This document shows, one piece after another, positions 15,051 through 23,309 of a stretch of DNA of 64,000 nt. Source of the stretch: Streptomyces violaceorubidus. Its GTDB lineage: Bacteria; Actinomycetota; Actinomycetes; Streptomycetales; Streptomycetaceae. The stretch spans positions 62,001-126,000 of the forward strand of contig NZ_JODM01000012.1 in NCBI RefSeq assembly GCF_000717995.1. Direction: 5' to 3'. The stretch's first letter is position 1, and the number at the start of each line of letters is the position of its first letter. Below the pieces are notes generated by a model. The model saw only the letters and a program-made list of their open reading frames with translations, was not told where the DNA came from and searched no databases. A program made the position numbers and the translations under genes.

Positions 15051-15939
15051 GCCCGTGATGGTGCCCGTGGTGGTGGTCGCCGTCGTCGTCGGGGTGGAAG
15101 TGCGGCTGCTGCGGCAGCCCCACCTTGTCCTCGAACCCCGGCAGCGCGATCCGGTACACGCAGCTGTCGCAGTTCATCCGCAGGTCGCCCTCGACGGCCT
15201 CCTCGTACCGCTCCCACACCAGGTCGAGCAGCTCCGGCTCGGGACCGATCACGTCCGCCGACCGCACCTCGGTCTGCGGGTGCGCGGCGGCCCACTCCTC
15301 GGACTGGTGCCGTACCCGGTCCGGGAGGATGCCGGTGAACAGGAAGTACGGCAGCACCACGACCCGCCGCGCCCCCAGCCGCACGCACCGGTCCAGACCG
15401 CCCGGCACGTCCGGCTGCGCCAGCGACACGAACGCCGTCTCCACGGCCGCGTAACCGCGTCCCTCCCACAGCAGCCGCGCCGCCTTGAACACCTCGGCGT
15501 TGGCGTCGGGGTCCGTCGACCCGCGGCCCACCAGCAGCACGGTCACCTCGGACGGGTCCCAGGACGGGTCGACCGCCTCCGCGAGGCGCCGCTCCAGCAC
15601 CCTGAGCAGCGCGGGGTGCGGACCCAACGGACGCCCGTAGGTGTAGGAGATGCCGGGGTGGCGCTCCCGCTCGCGGGACAGCGCCGCCGGGATGTCGCCC
15701 TTGGCGTGCCCGGCGGACACCAGCATCAGCGGCACGGCGGCGAACCGGCGCACGCCCCGCTCCACCAGCTCCGCGACCGCCTCGCCCAGCGGCGGCGGGG
15801 ACAGCTCGATGAAGCCGCCCGCGACGGGCAGCTCGGGGTGGCGTCGGCCCAGCTCGCGCACGAAGTCGCGGAACGCCTCGGCTCCGGCCTCGTCCCGGGT
15901 GCCGTGTCCGGCGATGAGCAGGGCGGGCGGGGTCGTCAC
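15022..15939 (-). CDS. cbiX: Sirohydrochlorin chelatase CbiX with His-rich tail
   Basis: A 305-residue class II chelatase with two CbiX repeats. The first starts at LLIAGHGTRDEAG and the second at VTVLLVGRGSTDPDAN; the metal-site His is in the GHGTRD loop. CbiX inserts Co into sirohydrochlorin, while related SirB inserts Fe, so the metal is not certain. After the catalytic part comes a CDSCVYR cysteine pair and a tail with about a dozen histidines (HHHGHHHGHGHAH), a likely metal store. GTG 15939 has GAGGAG upstream and overlaps the cobJ stop by 4 nt. Confidence 0.9.
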   Translation of the reverse strand: MTTPPALLIAGHGTRDEAGAEAFRDFVRELGRRHPELPVAGGFIELSPPPLGEAVAELVERGVRRFAAVPLMLVSAGHAKGDIPAALSRERERHPGISYTYGRPLGPHPALLRVLERRLAEAVDPSWDPSEVTVLLVGRGSTDPDANAEVFKAARLLWEGRGYAAVETAFVSLAQPDVPGGLDRCVRLGARRVVVLPYFLFTGILPDRVRHQSEEWAAAHPQTEVRSADVIGPEPELLDLVWERYEEAVEGDLRMNCDSCVYRIALPGFEDKVGLPQQPHFHPDDDGDHHHGHHHGHGHAHSSAH

Positions 15940-17696
15940 AGGGTCTCCTCGGGTTGCTCGGAATCGGACGTCCCGGACCCGGAGGCCCGGGAGGAACCGG
16001 CGGGGGAGCGGCGGGTGGCCGGGTCCTCCTGCCAGCGGTAGCCGCGCGGTGTCACCATGCGCCCGGCGATCTCCCGGGTCGCGGTGTTGCCCACCGTCAC
16101 GACGGTCATCATGTCGACGCTCGCCGGGTCGAGCGCGGCGAGCGTCGACAGGCGGCTCGACTCGTCGGCACGCGACGCGTTGCGCACCACACCGACCGGC
16201 GTCGTCGGCCCCCGGTGCTCGGCGAGGATCGCCAGCGCCTTGGGCAGCTGCCAGTCGCGGCCCCGGCTGCGCGGGTTGTAGAACGTCACGACGAGGTCCG
16301 CCTGCGCCGCCGCCCGCACCCGGCGCTCGATGACCTCCCACGGCGTGTGCAGGTCGGACAGGCTGATGGACACGTGGTCGTGGCCGAGCGGCGCGCCCAG
16401 GATCGCCCCGGCCGCCAGCGCCGCCGTCACGCCCGGCACCCCGACCACGTCGATGTCGTCCCCCGCCTCGGCCAGTGCCGGCGAGGCCATGGCGTACACC
16501 CCGGCGTCCCCGCTGCCGATCAGGGCGACGGCCTGCCCGCGCCGCGCCTCCTCGACCGCCGTCCGGGCCCGCTCCTCCTCCGCGCCGAGCCCCGACTCCA
16601 GCACCCGCGTGCCCGGCCGCAGCAGATCGCGGATCTGGTCGACGTACTGGTCGAGGCCGACCAGCACCGACGCCCGCCGCAGCTCCGCCCGCGCCCGCGG
16701 GGTCACCAGGTCCCGGGCGCCGGGACCGAGCCCGACCACCGCGAGCCGTCCGCGCCCCGGCCGCCGTACCACCGCGCAGGTCGCCATCGCGGGCACCGCC
16801 GCCGACTTCCGCTTGGGCACGAGGAGTTCGCCCCCGCGCACCAGCGCCGCCGCCTCCGCGACCGACGGGGTGCCCACGGCCGCGAGCGGGGCGTCGGAGG
16901 GGTTGGGCACCTCGACGCCCGCCAACACGTCCGCGGGGTACGTCACCAGGGGCACGCCCAGCCGCCGGGCGGCGCCCACGATCCCGGGCTCCTCGGCCTT
17001 GGCGTCCACGGTGGCCAGCTCGGCGACCGACGCGGCCGACAGCCCCGCCTCGCGCAGGGCGGACCCCACCAGGGCGAGCACCTCGTCCACCGGCGCCCCC
17101 CTGGACGCGCCGACCCCGACGACCAGGGACGGCGGACGCAGGACGACCTCCCGCGCGGACGGCTCCACGGCACGGTCCGTCACCCGGATCCCGTAGGCCC
17201 CCTCGGCGCCGACCGGCAGCGGCGGCAGCGGCCAGGCCACCTCCGTGCGCAGCGCCACCGGCTCACCGTCCAGCAGCGCCCGCGACACCCCGGCGACATC
17301 GCCCTCCACGGGCAGCCCGAGCGTGTCCAGCCCGGCCAGTGCGACCGCGTCGCTCGCCGTCGTCACCACCGGCTCGGCACCCAGCACCTCGCCCACCGCG
17401 CGGGCGAGTTCGTTCGCGCCGCCCCCGTGCCCGCCGACCAGCGACACGGCGAACCGCCCGCCCTCGTCGACGCACACCACACCCGGGTCGGTGCGCTTGT
17501 CGTCCAGCAGCGGCGCCACGAGCCGGACCACGGCCCCCGTGGCCAGGAAGCACACCAGCCGCTCGCACTCGGCGAACGCGGACCGCACGGCGTCCCCGAC
17601 GGGACCCTCGTACACCCGCGTGCGGTCCGGCCACGCCGCGGCCAGCCGGTCCCGCGCCGCCGCTCCCGCCGCCGTGGCGGAAATGAGGCCGATCAA
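15936..17696 (-). CDS. cobJ: CbiG-CobJ fusion: cobalt-precorrin 5A hydrolase domain plus precorrin-3B C17-methyltransferase
   Basis: A 586-residue two-domain protein. Residues 1-300 resemble CbiG: an N-terminal GLISATAAGAAA segment, VCFLATGAVVRLVAPLL, LVGGHGGGANELA, and a C-terminal CbiG domain beginning VVGVGASRGAP. From about residue 310 the SAM-dependent CobJ/CbiH methyltransferase starts at LAVVGLGPG, with ALIGSGDAGVYAMA, GVPGVTAALAAGA and TFYNPRSRGRDWQ. CobJ methylates C17 with ring contraction; CbiG opens the delta-lactone in the anaerobic route. TTG 17696 is chosen because GGAG lies 7 nt upstream, and it overlaps the cobL stop by 4 nt. Confidence 0.93.
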   Translation of the reverse strand: MIGLISATAAGAAARDRLAAAWPDRTRVYEGPVGDAVRSAFAECERLVCFLATGAVVRLVAPLLDDKRTDPGVVCVDEGGRFAVSLVGGHGGGANELARAVGEVLGAEPVVTTASDAVALAGLDTLGLPVEGDVAGVSRALLDGEPVALRTEVAWPLPPLPVGAEGAYGIRVTDRAVEPSAREVVLRPPSLVVGVGASRGAPVDEVLALVGSALREAGLSAASVAELATVDAKAEEPGIVGAARRLGVPLVTYPADVLAGVEVPNPSDAPLAAVGTPSVAEAAALVRGGELLVPKRKSAAVPAMATCAVVRRPGRGRLAVVGLGPGARDLVTPRARAELRRASVLVGLDQYVDQIRDLLRPGTRVLESGLGAEEERARTAVEEARRGQAVALIGSGDAGVYAMASPALAEAGDDIDVVGVPGVTAALAAGAILGAPLGHDHVSISLSDLHTPWEVIERRVRAAAQADLVVTFYNPRSRGRDWQLPKALAILAEHRGPTTPVGVVRNASRADESSRLSTLAALDPASVDMMTVVTVGNTATREIAGRMVTPRGYRWQEDPATRRSPAGSSRASGSGTSDSEQPEETL

Positions 17697-18931
17697 GGGG
17701 CAACTCCTTCGGTACGGCTGTGCGGCCTCACGCCCCACAGCAGGAAGACGGGATTGGTGGCCGCGAGCCGGGTCACGTCCCCCGGCAGCGGAGCGAGGCG
17801 CGAGGACTGGAGCAGCACCCCGTCGCAGTCGAGACCGGCGCCCAGCAGCGCCTCGCGGGCCGCGGGCACCCGGTCGAGCGCGGCCACGGCGACGACCACG
17901 GCCCGCCGGGCCCGACGCGCGCACTCGGCGACGATCGCGGGCAGTTCGCGCCCGCCACCGCCCACGAACACCGCGTCCGGGTCCTCGTCCAGGCCGGACA
18001 GCACCGTGGGCGCGGCCCCGTGCACCACCCGCACGTCGACACCGTGCGCGGCGGCGTTGGCACGGACCCGCCCGACACCGTCCGGCGTCTTCTCCACGGC
18101 GGTGACGGCCGCGCCCAGCCGCGCGCACTCCACGGCCACCGACCCGGAACCCGCGCCGACGTCCCACACCAGGTCGCCGGGGCGCGGCCCGAGGCGGGCC
18201 AGCGCCAGCGCCCGCACCTCGAACTTGGTGATCATCGAGTCCCGGTGGGCGAACGCGTCCTCCTCCAACGCCCACCCGGCGGCCCCCGGGCGCGGCCCCG
18301 CCACCGCGCGCACCGGCCCAAGCGACCGCGCCTCGTCGAGGCACAGCACCACGCTCACCGCCGTCCCCCAGTCCCGGGCGGCGGCCTCAGCGGGCGTCAC
18401 CCGCTCCACGCGCTCCCCGGCCGAGCCCAGCGCGGAGGCGACGACCAGCACCCGCCCGTCCGACCGCAGCGCGGCCCCCAGCTCCGCCGGACCGGCCCCG
18501 GGACCCGTCAGCACCGCGACCTTCGGGTACGCCCGGCACAGGTGCACCGCGGTGCGCAGGTCCCGTCCGTGCGCGCTCGCCACCACCGCGTCGTCCCACG
18601 GCAGCCCGGCCCGCGCGAAGGCCGAGGCGACCGAGGAGACGCCGGGCCGCACGTCCAGCCGCTCGGACCCGAACCGCTCGGCCAGCGCCCGCACGATCCC
18701 GAAGAACCCCGGATCACCGGAGGCCAGCACGGTCACCGGCCGCTCCTCGGCGACGTACCGCGCGACCGTGTCCAGGGCGGGTGCCAGCGCCCCGAGCACG
18801 ACCGTCCGGGCCCCCTCCGGCAGCCGTACGGCGTCCAGGTGCCGCCGCCCGCCGACCACCAGCTCCGCACCGGCGGCCACGTCCCCGGCGGGAACCGCGC
18901 CGGCGGCCCCCATCCCGACCACGGTGATCAC
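17693..18931 (-). CDS. cobL: Precorrin-6Y C5,C15-methyltransferase (decarboxylating)
   Basis: A 412-residue fusion of CbiE and CbiT functions, the usual CobL architecture. The N-terminal tetrapyrrole methylase half begins VITVVGMGAAG and contains VLASGDPGFFGI; the C-terminal Rossmann half has LVWDVGAGSGSVAVECARLG as SAM motif I. It methylates C5 and C15 and decarboxylates the C12 acetate chain. GTG 18931 overlaps the cobM stop codon by 4 nt, and its own stop overlaps the start of cbiG-cobJ in the same way. Confidence 0.95.
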   Translation of the reverse strand: MITVVGMGAAGAVPAGDVAAGAELVVGGRRHLDAVRLPEGARTVVLGALAPALDTVARYVAEERPVTVLASGDPGFFGIVRALAERFGSERLDVRPGVSSVASAFARAGLPWDDAVVASAHGRDLRTAVHLCRAYPKVAVLTGPGAGPAELGAALRSDGRVLVVASALGSAGERVERVTPAEAAARDWGTAVSVVLCLDEARSLGPVRAVAGPRPGAAGWALEEDAFAHRDSMITKFEVRALALARLGPRPGDLVWDVGAGSGSVAVECARLGAAVTAVEKTPDGVGRVRANAAAHGVDVRVVHGAAPTVLSGLDEDPDAVFVGGGGRELPAIVAECARRARRAVVVAVAALDRVPAAREALLGAGLDCDGVLLQSSRLAPLPGDVTRLAATNPVFLLWGVRPHSRTEGVAP

Positions 18932-19740
18932 GTGCTCGCACCCCGCGAGCGCAGCTGTCGGCGTGCCTCGGGGTCGGCCCTGCGATAGCCGTGGAAGTGC
19001 CCCGGGTGGTACAGGTGCGAGCGCGTGCCGTGCGCGTCGAGCGCCGGGCCGACCAGGAACAGGGTGTGCTTCCAGAGCTTGTGCTCCTTGACCGTCTCCT
19101 CCAGCGTCCCGATCGTGCACCGCACGACCAGCTCCTCCGGCCAGGTGGCCTGGTGGGCGACGACGACCGGGGTGTCGGTCGGGTAGCCGCCCTCCAGCAG
19201 CTCCCGCACCAGCTGACCGCTGCGGGCCGCCGACAGGAAGACCGCCATGGTCGTGCCGTGCTTCGCGAACTCGCGGACCTCCTCCCCGGGCGGCATCGGC
19301 GTCTTGCCCCCGCCGAGCCGGGTGAGGACCACGGACTGCGCGACCTCCGGAATGGTCAGCTCGCGCCGCGCGAGCGCGGCCACGGCCGAGAACGCGGAGA
19401 CCCCCGGCACCACCTCGGTCGCCACACCGATCTCCGCGCACCGGTCGAGCTGCTCCTGCGTACCGCCCCACAGCGCCGGGTCGCCGGAGTGGATGCGGGC
19501 CACCCGCAGCCCCTCCCGCGACGCCCGCCGGTAGACGGCCACCACGTCCTCCAGCGACATCGTCGCCGAGTCCAGCACCTCGGCGCCCTCCCGGGCGTGC
19601 CGGAGCACCTCCGCCTGGACGAGGCTCGCCGCCCAGATCACCACGTCCGCCTCGGCGATGGCGCGCGCCGCACGGAACGTCAGCAGGTCGGCGGCGCCGG
19701 GACCGGCACCGACGAAGGTCACCTTGGCCTCGGAATCCAT
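18928..19740 (-). CDS. cobM: Precorrin-4 C11-methyltransferase
   Basis: A 270-residue class III SAM methyltransferase. Landmarks are VTFVGAGPGAADLLTFRAARAI at the N-terminus, RIHSGDPALWGG, VVPGVSAFSAVAA and LTRLGGGKTPMP, all characteristic of CobM/CbiF. It methylates C11 of precorrin-4. ATG 19740 has GGAGAGGACC upstream. It heads the second cobalamin block (cobM-L-J-cbiX-cobC) and faces the ZIP transporter across 95 nt, so the block needs its own promoter there; the gap is too short for a cobalamin riboswitch. Confidence 0.95.
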   Translation of the reverse strand: MDSEAKVTFVGAGPGAADLLTFRAARAIAEADVVIWAASLVQAEVLRHAREGAEVLDSATMSLEDVVAVYRRASREGLRVARIHSGDPALWGGTQEQLDRCAEIGVATEVVPGVSAFSAVAALARRELTIPEVAQSVVLTRLGGGKTPMPPGEEVREFAKHGTTMAVFLSAARSGQLVRELLEGGYPTDTPVVVAHQATWPEELVVRCTIGTLEETVKEHKLWKHTLFLVGPALDAHGTRSHLYHPGHFHGYRRADPEARRQLRSRGAST

Positions 19741-19835
19741 CGTTTTCGGTCCTCTCCTGTGCGTCCTGCGCATATTTACTGCGGTTGCTGCTGTCGTACG
19801 CGCGTGAACGCGGCGTGATCGGATACCAAGGGCCC

Positions 19836-20564
19836 ATGGCGGTCTTCGTCGCGCTCGGCGCGTTCCTGATGACGCTGGCCGGCGGCTGGACGGCACAGCG
19901 CGTGACCGACCGGCGCCACCTGGTCCTGGGCCTGGCCGGCGGCCTCATGCTGGGCGTGGTCGGCCTCGACCTGCTGCCGGAGGCCCTTCAGGCGGCGGGC
20001 GACGAGGTGTTCGGCGTCCCCGCGGCCCTGCTGCTCTTCGTCGCCGGATTCCTGCTGGCGCACCTGGTGGAACGCCTGCTGGCCGCGCGCCGCGCCGCAC
20101 ACGGCGCGGACGAGCACGGCCACCGCTCGCCCGAGGTGGGCCTGACGGCCGCCGCGGCGATGGTCGGGCACAGCGCGATGGACGGCGTGGCGATCGGTGC
20201 CGCCTTCCAGGTCGGCGGCGGCATGGGCGTGGCGGTGGCGATGGCGGTGATCGCCCACGACTTCGCGGACGGCTTCAACACCTACACACTGACCAGCCTG
20301 TACGGCAACGCCCGCCGCCGGGCCGTCGCCATGCTGGTCGCCGACGCCCTGGCCCCCGTCGCCGGCGCCGCCTCCACCCTCCTGTTCACCATCCCGGAAG
20401 GCGCGCTCGGCGCCTATCTCGGCCTCTTCGGCGGCGTGCTCCTCTACCTCGCCGCCGCCGAGATCCTCCCCGAGGCCCACCACGAGCACCCCGCCCGCTC
20501 GACCCTGCTGTGCACGGTCGCGGGCGCGGCGTTCATCTGGCTGGTGGTGGGCATCGCCGAATGA
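19836..20564 (+). CDS. ZIP family metal transporter
   Basis: A 242-residue inner-membrane protein with about eight hydrophobic segments. The two ZIP metal-site helices are clear: MVGHSAMDGVAIGAA (helix IV, HxxxDG) and IAHDFADGFNTYTL (helix V, HDxxDG). A short His-containing loop (GADEHGHRSPE) precedes helix IV, as in GufA-like ZIP proteins. The family moves Zn2+, Fe2+ or other divalent metals into the cytoplasm. It sits between the two cobalamin gene blocks on the opposite strand, so cobalt uptake is an attractive but unproven role. ATG 19836 has AAGGG upstream; an in-frame start at 19785 is possible. Confidence 0.88.
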   Translation: MAVFVALGAFLMTLAGGWTAQRVTDRRHLVLGLAGGLMLGVVGLDLLPEALQAAGDEVFGVPAALLLFVAGFLLAHLVERLLAARRAAHGADEHGHRSPEVGLTAAAAMVGHSAMDGVAIGAAFQVGGGMGVAVAMAVIAHDFADGFNTYTLTSLYGNARRRAVAMLVADALAPVAGAASTLLFTIPEGALGAYLGLFGGVLLYLAAAEILPEAHHEHPARSTLLCTVAGAAFIWLVVGIAE

Positions 20565-20596
20565 GCGGACCGGGCCGCCCGAGCCCGCACGCGCGC

Positions 20597-21346
20597 TCAC
20601 AGCTTCCCGCCCCGCCCGCCCTCGCGCCGCGCGGGCGCGATGAGCGTCGACAGGTACGGCAGCGGCGCCCCGCCCAGCTCACCGGCCGGCCGCACGGACT
20701 CCTCCGGCAGCCCGAGCGCCGACCCCCACACGGCGTCGTCGAGGCGCCCGCTCTCCCGCAGCGCCTCGGCCACCTCGGCGGCCTGCCGGCCGAACTTGTA
20801 GGCGACGACCGTGCCCGGCCCGCGCAACGCCTCCTTGAGCACGGCGGCCCCCGCCGTGACCGGCACCAGCGTCAACGGCTCGGTGCCCTCGGTCAGCACC
20901 GCCCCCGACCGCGCCGCGAGGTCCTGCATGGCGGTGATCCCGGGCACGGTCTCCACGACGGCGCCCGGCACCAGCGCGCCGACGGTCTGCGCGAGATAGG
21001 TGAAGGTCGAGTACACGTTGGGATCGCCGATGGTCGCGAAGGCGACGGCGGCGTGCTCCCGCAGCAGCCCGGCCACCCGCTCCCCGGCCACGTCCCAGGC
21101 CGCCTCGCGCCGTGCCCGGTCCGTCCGCTCGTTCAGCGCGAACACGACCCGTACGACCTTCTCGCCGCCCACGTAGTGCAGCACGGTCGCCTCGGCGCGT
21201 CCCCGCTCACCCCCGTCGCTTCCGTCGGCCCCGCCCATCACCGGGACGACCACGACGTCGGCGTCCCGCAGCGCGTTGACACCCTTCACGGTCACCAGCT
21301 CGGGGTCCCCCGGCCCGACCCCCACCCCGATCAGCCTGCTGCTCAT
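20597..21346 (-). CDS. cobI: Precorrin-2 C20-methyltransferase
   Basis: A 249-residue SAM-dependent tetrapyrrole methylase. The N-terminal LIGVGVGPGDPELVTVKGV, FATIGDPNVYSTFTYL and VPGITAMQDLAA are the CobI/CbiL signatures. It methylates C20 of precorrin-2 to form precorrin-3A, an early corrin step. ATG 21346 overlaps the stop of cobB by 4 nt. It is the last gene of the riboswitch-controlled block, and the convergent ZIP gene ends 32 nt away. Confidence 0.95.
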   Translation of the reverse strand: MSSRLIGVGVGPGDPELVTVKGVNALRDADVVVVPVMGGADGSDGGERGRAEATVLHYVGGEKVVRVVFALNERTDRARREAAWDVAGERVAGLLREHAAVAFATIGDPNVYSTFTYLAQTVGALVPGAVVETVPGITAMQDLAARSGAVLTEGTEPLTLVPVTAGAAVLKEALRGPGTVVAYKFGRQAAEVAEALRESGRLDDAVWGSALGLPEESVRPAGELGGAPLPYLSTLIAPARREGGRGGKL

Positions 21347-22713
21347 GACGTCCGGCACCTCTCCACGAACCGACGGGCGACACCGGGCTCGGCCGCCCAG
21401 TGCGTGTGCAGATAGCTCGCGTGCACACCGCGCTCCACGAATCCCTCGACGCGCCGCTCGGGCGCCCGCATCCCCCACGCCGGCGACGACCCGGCCCCCG
21501 GTTCCACGACCGTCCGGTGGAACTCGTGCCCCCGCAGCCGCGTCCCCGCGCCGGCCAGCGCGCTGTCGGACACGGCCACGGCGTCCCGGTAGCCCAGCGT
21601 CAGCCGCTCCGACATCCGGGCGGCGGCGTCCAGCACCCCGCACATCGGCAACCCGTCCAGCTCCCGGCACAGGTACAGCAGCCCCGCACACTCGGCGGCG
21701 ACGGGAGCACCGGCGAGCGCCAGCTCGGCGACGGACTTGCGCAGCCCCTCGTTGGCGGACAGCTCGCAGGCGTACACCTCGGGGAACCCGCCCCCGATGA
21801 CGAGCCCTCGGGTGCCCTCGGGCAGTTCCTCGTCCCGCAACGGGTCGAACGTGACGACCTCGGCCCCGGCGGCGGCGAGCAGCTCGGTGTGCTCGGCGTA
21901 GGAGAACGTGAAGGCCGCGCCTCCCGCGACGGCAACGCGTGGCGTCGACTTCTTGACCGACCGGGTCGGGACGGGGGTCCAGGGGGCGGAGCCCTCCGGC
22001 AACGGCCCGGCAGCCCGCGCCAGCCCGACCAACGCCTCCAGGTCACACCCCGCGGCCACCTGCGCACCCATCGCCGTCACGGCGTCCACCGCTTCCGGGC
22101 CCCGCTCGGCGACAGGCACCAGCCCCAGATGCCGCGACGGCACGTCGACCCGCGCGGTCCGCCGCAGAACCCCCAGCACCGGCACCCCGACGGAGTCCAC
22201 CGCCTCCCGCAGCAACGCCTCGTGCCGGTCCGACGCGACCTTGTTCAGGATCACGCCGCCGATCCGCACCTCCGGGTCCCAGGACACGAACCCGTGCACC
22301 AGCGCCGCCACCGACCGCGACTGCGACGACGCGTCCACGACCAGCACCACCGGCGCCCGCAGCAGCTTCGCGACCTGCGCGGTGGACGCCAGCTCACCCT
22401 CCCCGGCAGCCCCGTCGTACAGGCCCATCACCCCCTCGACCACGGCGATGTCGCACCCGCGCGCCCCGTGCAGGAACAGCGGTCCGACCAGCTCGGTCCC
22501 GCACAGGTACGCGTCGAGGTTGCGCCCCACCCGTCCCGTGGCGAGCGCGTGGTAGCCGGGGTCGATGTAGTCCGGCCCGACCTTGTGCGGGGACACGGCG
22601 AGCCCGCGCCCGGCGAGCGCGGCCATCAGCCCGGTGGCGACGGTGGTCTTGCCGCTCCCGGACGAGGGCGCGGCGACGACCAGCCGAGGAACACCGGAAT
22701 CCGGGGAGGTCAC
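21343..22713 (-). CDS. cobB: Cobyrinate / hydrogenobyrinate a,c-diamide synthase
   Basis: A 456-residue glutamine-dependent amidotransferase. The N-terminal ATPase half has the P-loop APSSGSGKTTVATGLM and HKVGPDYIDPGYH. The C-terminal class I glutaminase-like half carries GLVIGGGFPEVYA and the nucleophile Cys in PVAAECAGLLYLC, and ends with the His-containing GHEFHRT and ASYLHTHWA. It amidates the a and c side chains before (CobB) or after (CbiA) cobalt insertion; the neighbouring CobN favours the CobB reading. GTG 22713 overlaps the cobO stop. Confidence 0.95.
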   Translation of the reverse strand: MTSPDSGVPRLVVAAPSSGSGKTTVATGLMAALAGRGLAVSPHKVGPDYIDPGYHALATGRVGRNLDAYLCGTELVGPLFLHGARGCDIAVVEGVMGLYDGAAGEGELASTAQVAKLLRAPVVLVVDASSQSRSVAALVHGFVSWDPEVRIGGVILNKVASDRHEALLREAVDSVGVPVLGVLRRTARVDVPSRHLGLVPVAERGPEAVDAVTAMGAQVAAGCDLEALVGLARAAGPLPEGSAPWTPVPTRSVKKSTPRVAVAGGAAFTFSYAEHTELLAAAGAEVVTFDPLRDEELPEGTRGLVIGGGFPEVYACELSANEGLRKSVAELALAGAPVAAECAGLLYLCRELDGLPMCGVLDAAARMSERLTLGYRDAVAVSDSALAGAGTRLRGHEFHRTVVEPGAGSSPAWGMRAPERRVEGFVERGVHASYLHTHWAAEPGVARRFVERCRTS

Positions 22714-23309
22714 CACTCGATGCCCCTCTGCCCCTTCTGCCCCGCGTCCATCGGATGCTTGACCTTGGACATGTCGGTGACGAGGTCGGCGCACTCCACC
22801 AGCGCGGCGGGCGCGTTCCGCCCGGTGATCACCACGTGCTGGGTCCCCGGCCGCGCGCGCAGCACGGACACGACCTCGTCGGTGTCGACCCAACCCCAGT
22901 GCATCGGATAGGCGAACTCGTCCAGCACGTACAGCTTGTACGTCTCGGCGGCCAGGTCCCGCTTGACCTGCTCCCAGCCCTCCCGGGCCTTCTCCTCGTT
23001 GTCCAGCTGCGCGTCGCGCTGGACCCAGGACCAGCCCTCGCCCATCTTGTGCCAGTCGACCGAGCCGCCCTCGCCGCTGGCGCCCAGCACCCGCAGGGCG
23101 TTCTCCTCGCCGACCTTCCACTTGGCCGACTTGACGAACTGGAACACCCCGATCGGCCACCCCTGGTTCCAGGCGCGCAGCGCCAGCCCGAAGGCGGCGG
23201 TGGACTTGCCCTTCCCGACGCCCGTGTGCACCACGACCAGCGGACGGTTGCGCCGCTGACGGGTCGTCAGCCCGTCGTCCGGTACGGCACTCGGCTTCCC
23301 CTGCGGCAT
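22710..23309 (-). CDS. cobO: Corrinoid adenosyltransferase
   Basis: A 199-residue CobA/CobO-family ATP:corrinoid adenosyltransferase. The P-loop is VVHTGVGKGKSTAAFGLALR, followed by the family segment WPIGVFQFVKSAKWKVGEE and the Walker B-like LYVLDEFAYPMHWGWV. It transfers the 5'-deoxyadenosyl group from ATP to reduced cobalt in cob(I)yrinic acid a,c-diamide. Its ATG shares one base with the TAA of the chelatase gene (TAATG), and its own stop overlaps cobB. Confidence 0.96.
   Translation of the reverse strand: MPQGKPSAVPDDGLTTRQRRNRPLVVVHTGVGKGKSTAAFGLALRAWNQGWPIGVFQFVKSAKWKVGEENALRVLGASGEGGSVDWHKMGEGWSWVQRDAQLDNEEKAREGWEQVKRDLAAETYKLYVLDEFAYPMHWGWVDTDEVVSVLRARPGTQHVVITGRNAPAALVECADLVTDMSKVKHPMDAGQKGQRGIEW

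Noticed and set aside
19741..19835. A second cobalamin riboswitch upstream of cobM
   Set aside because: The gap is 95 nt and lacks the aptamer core and B12-box wording.
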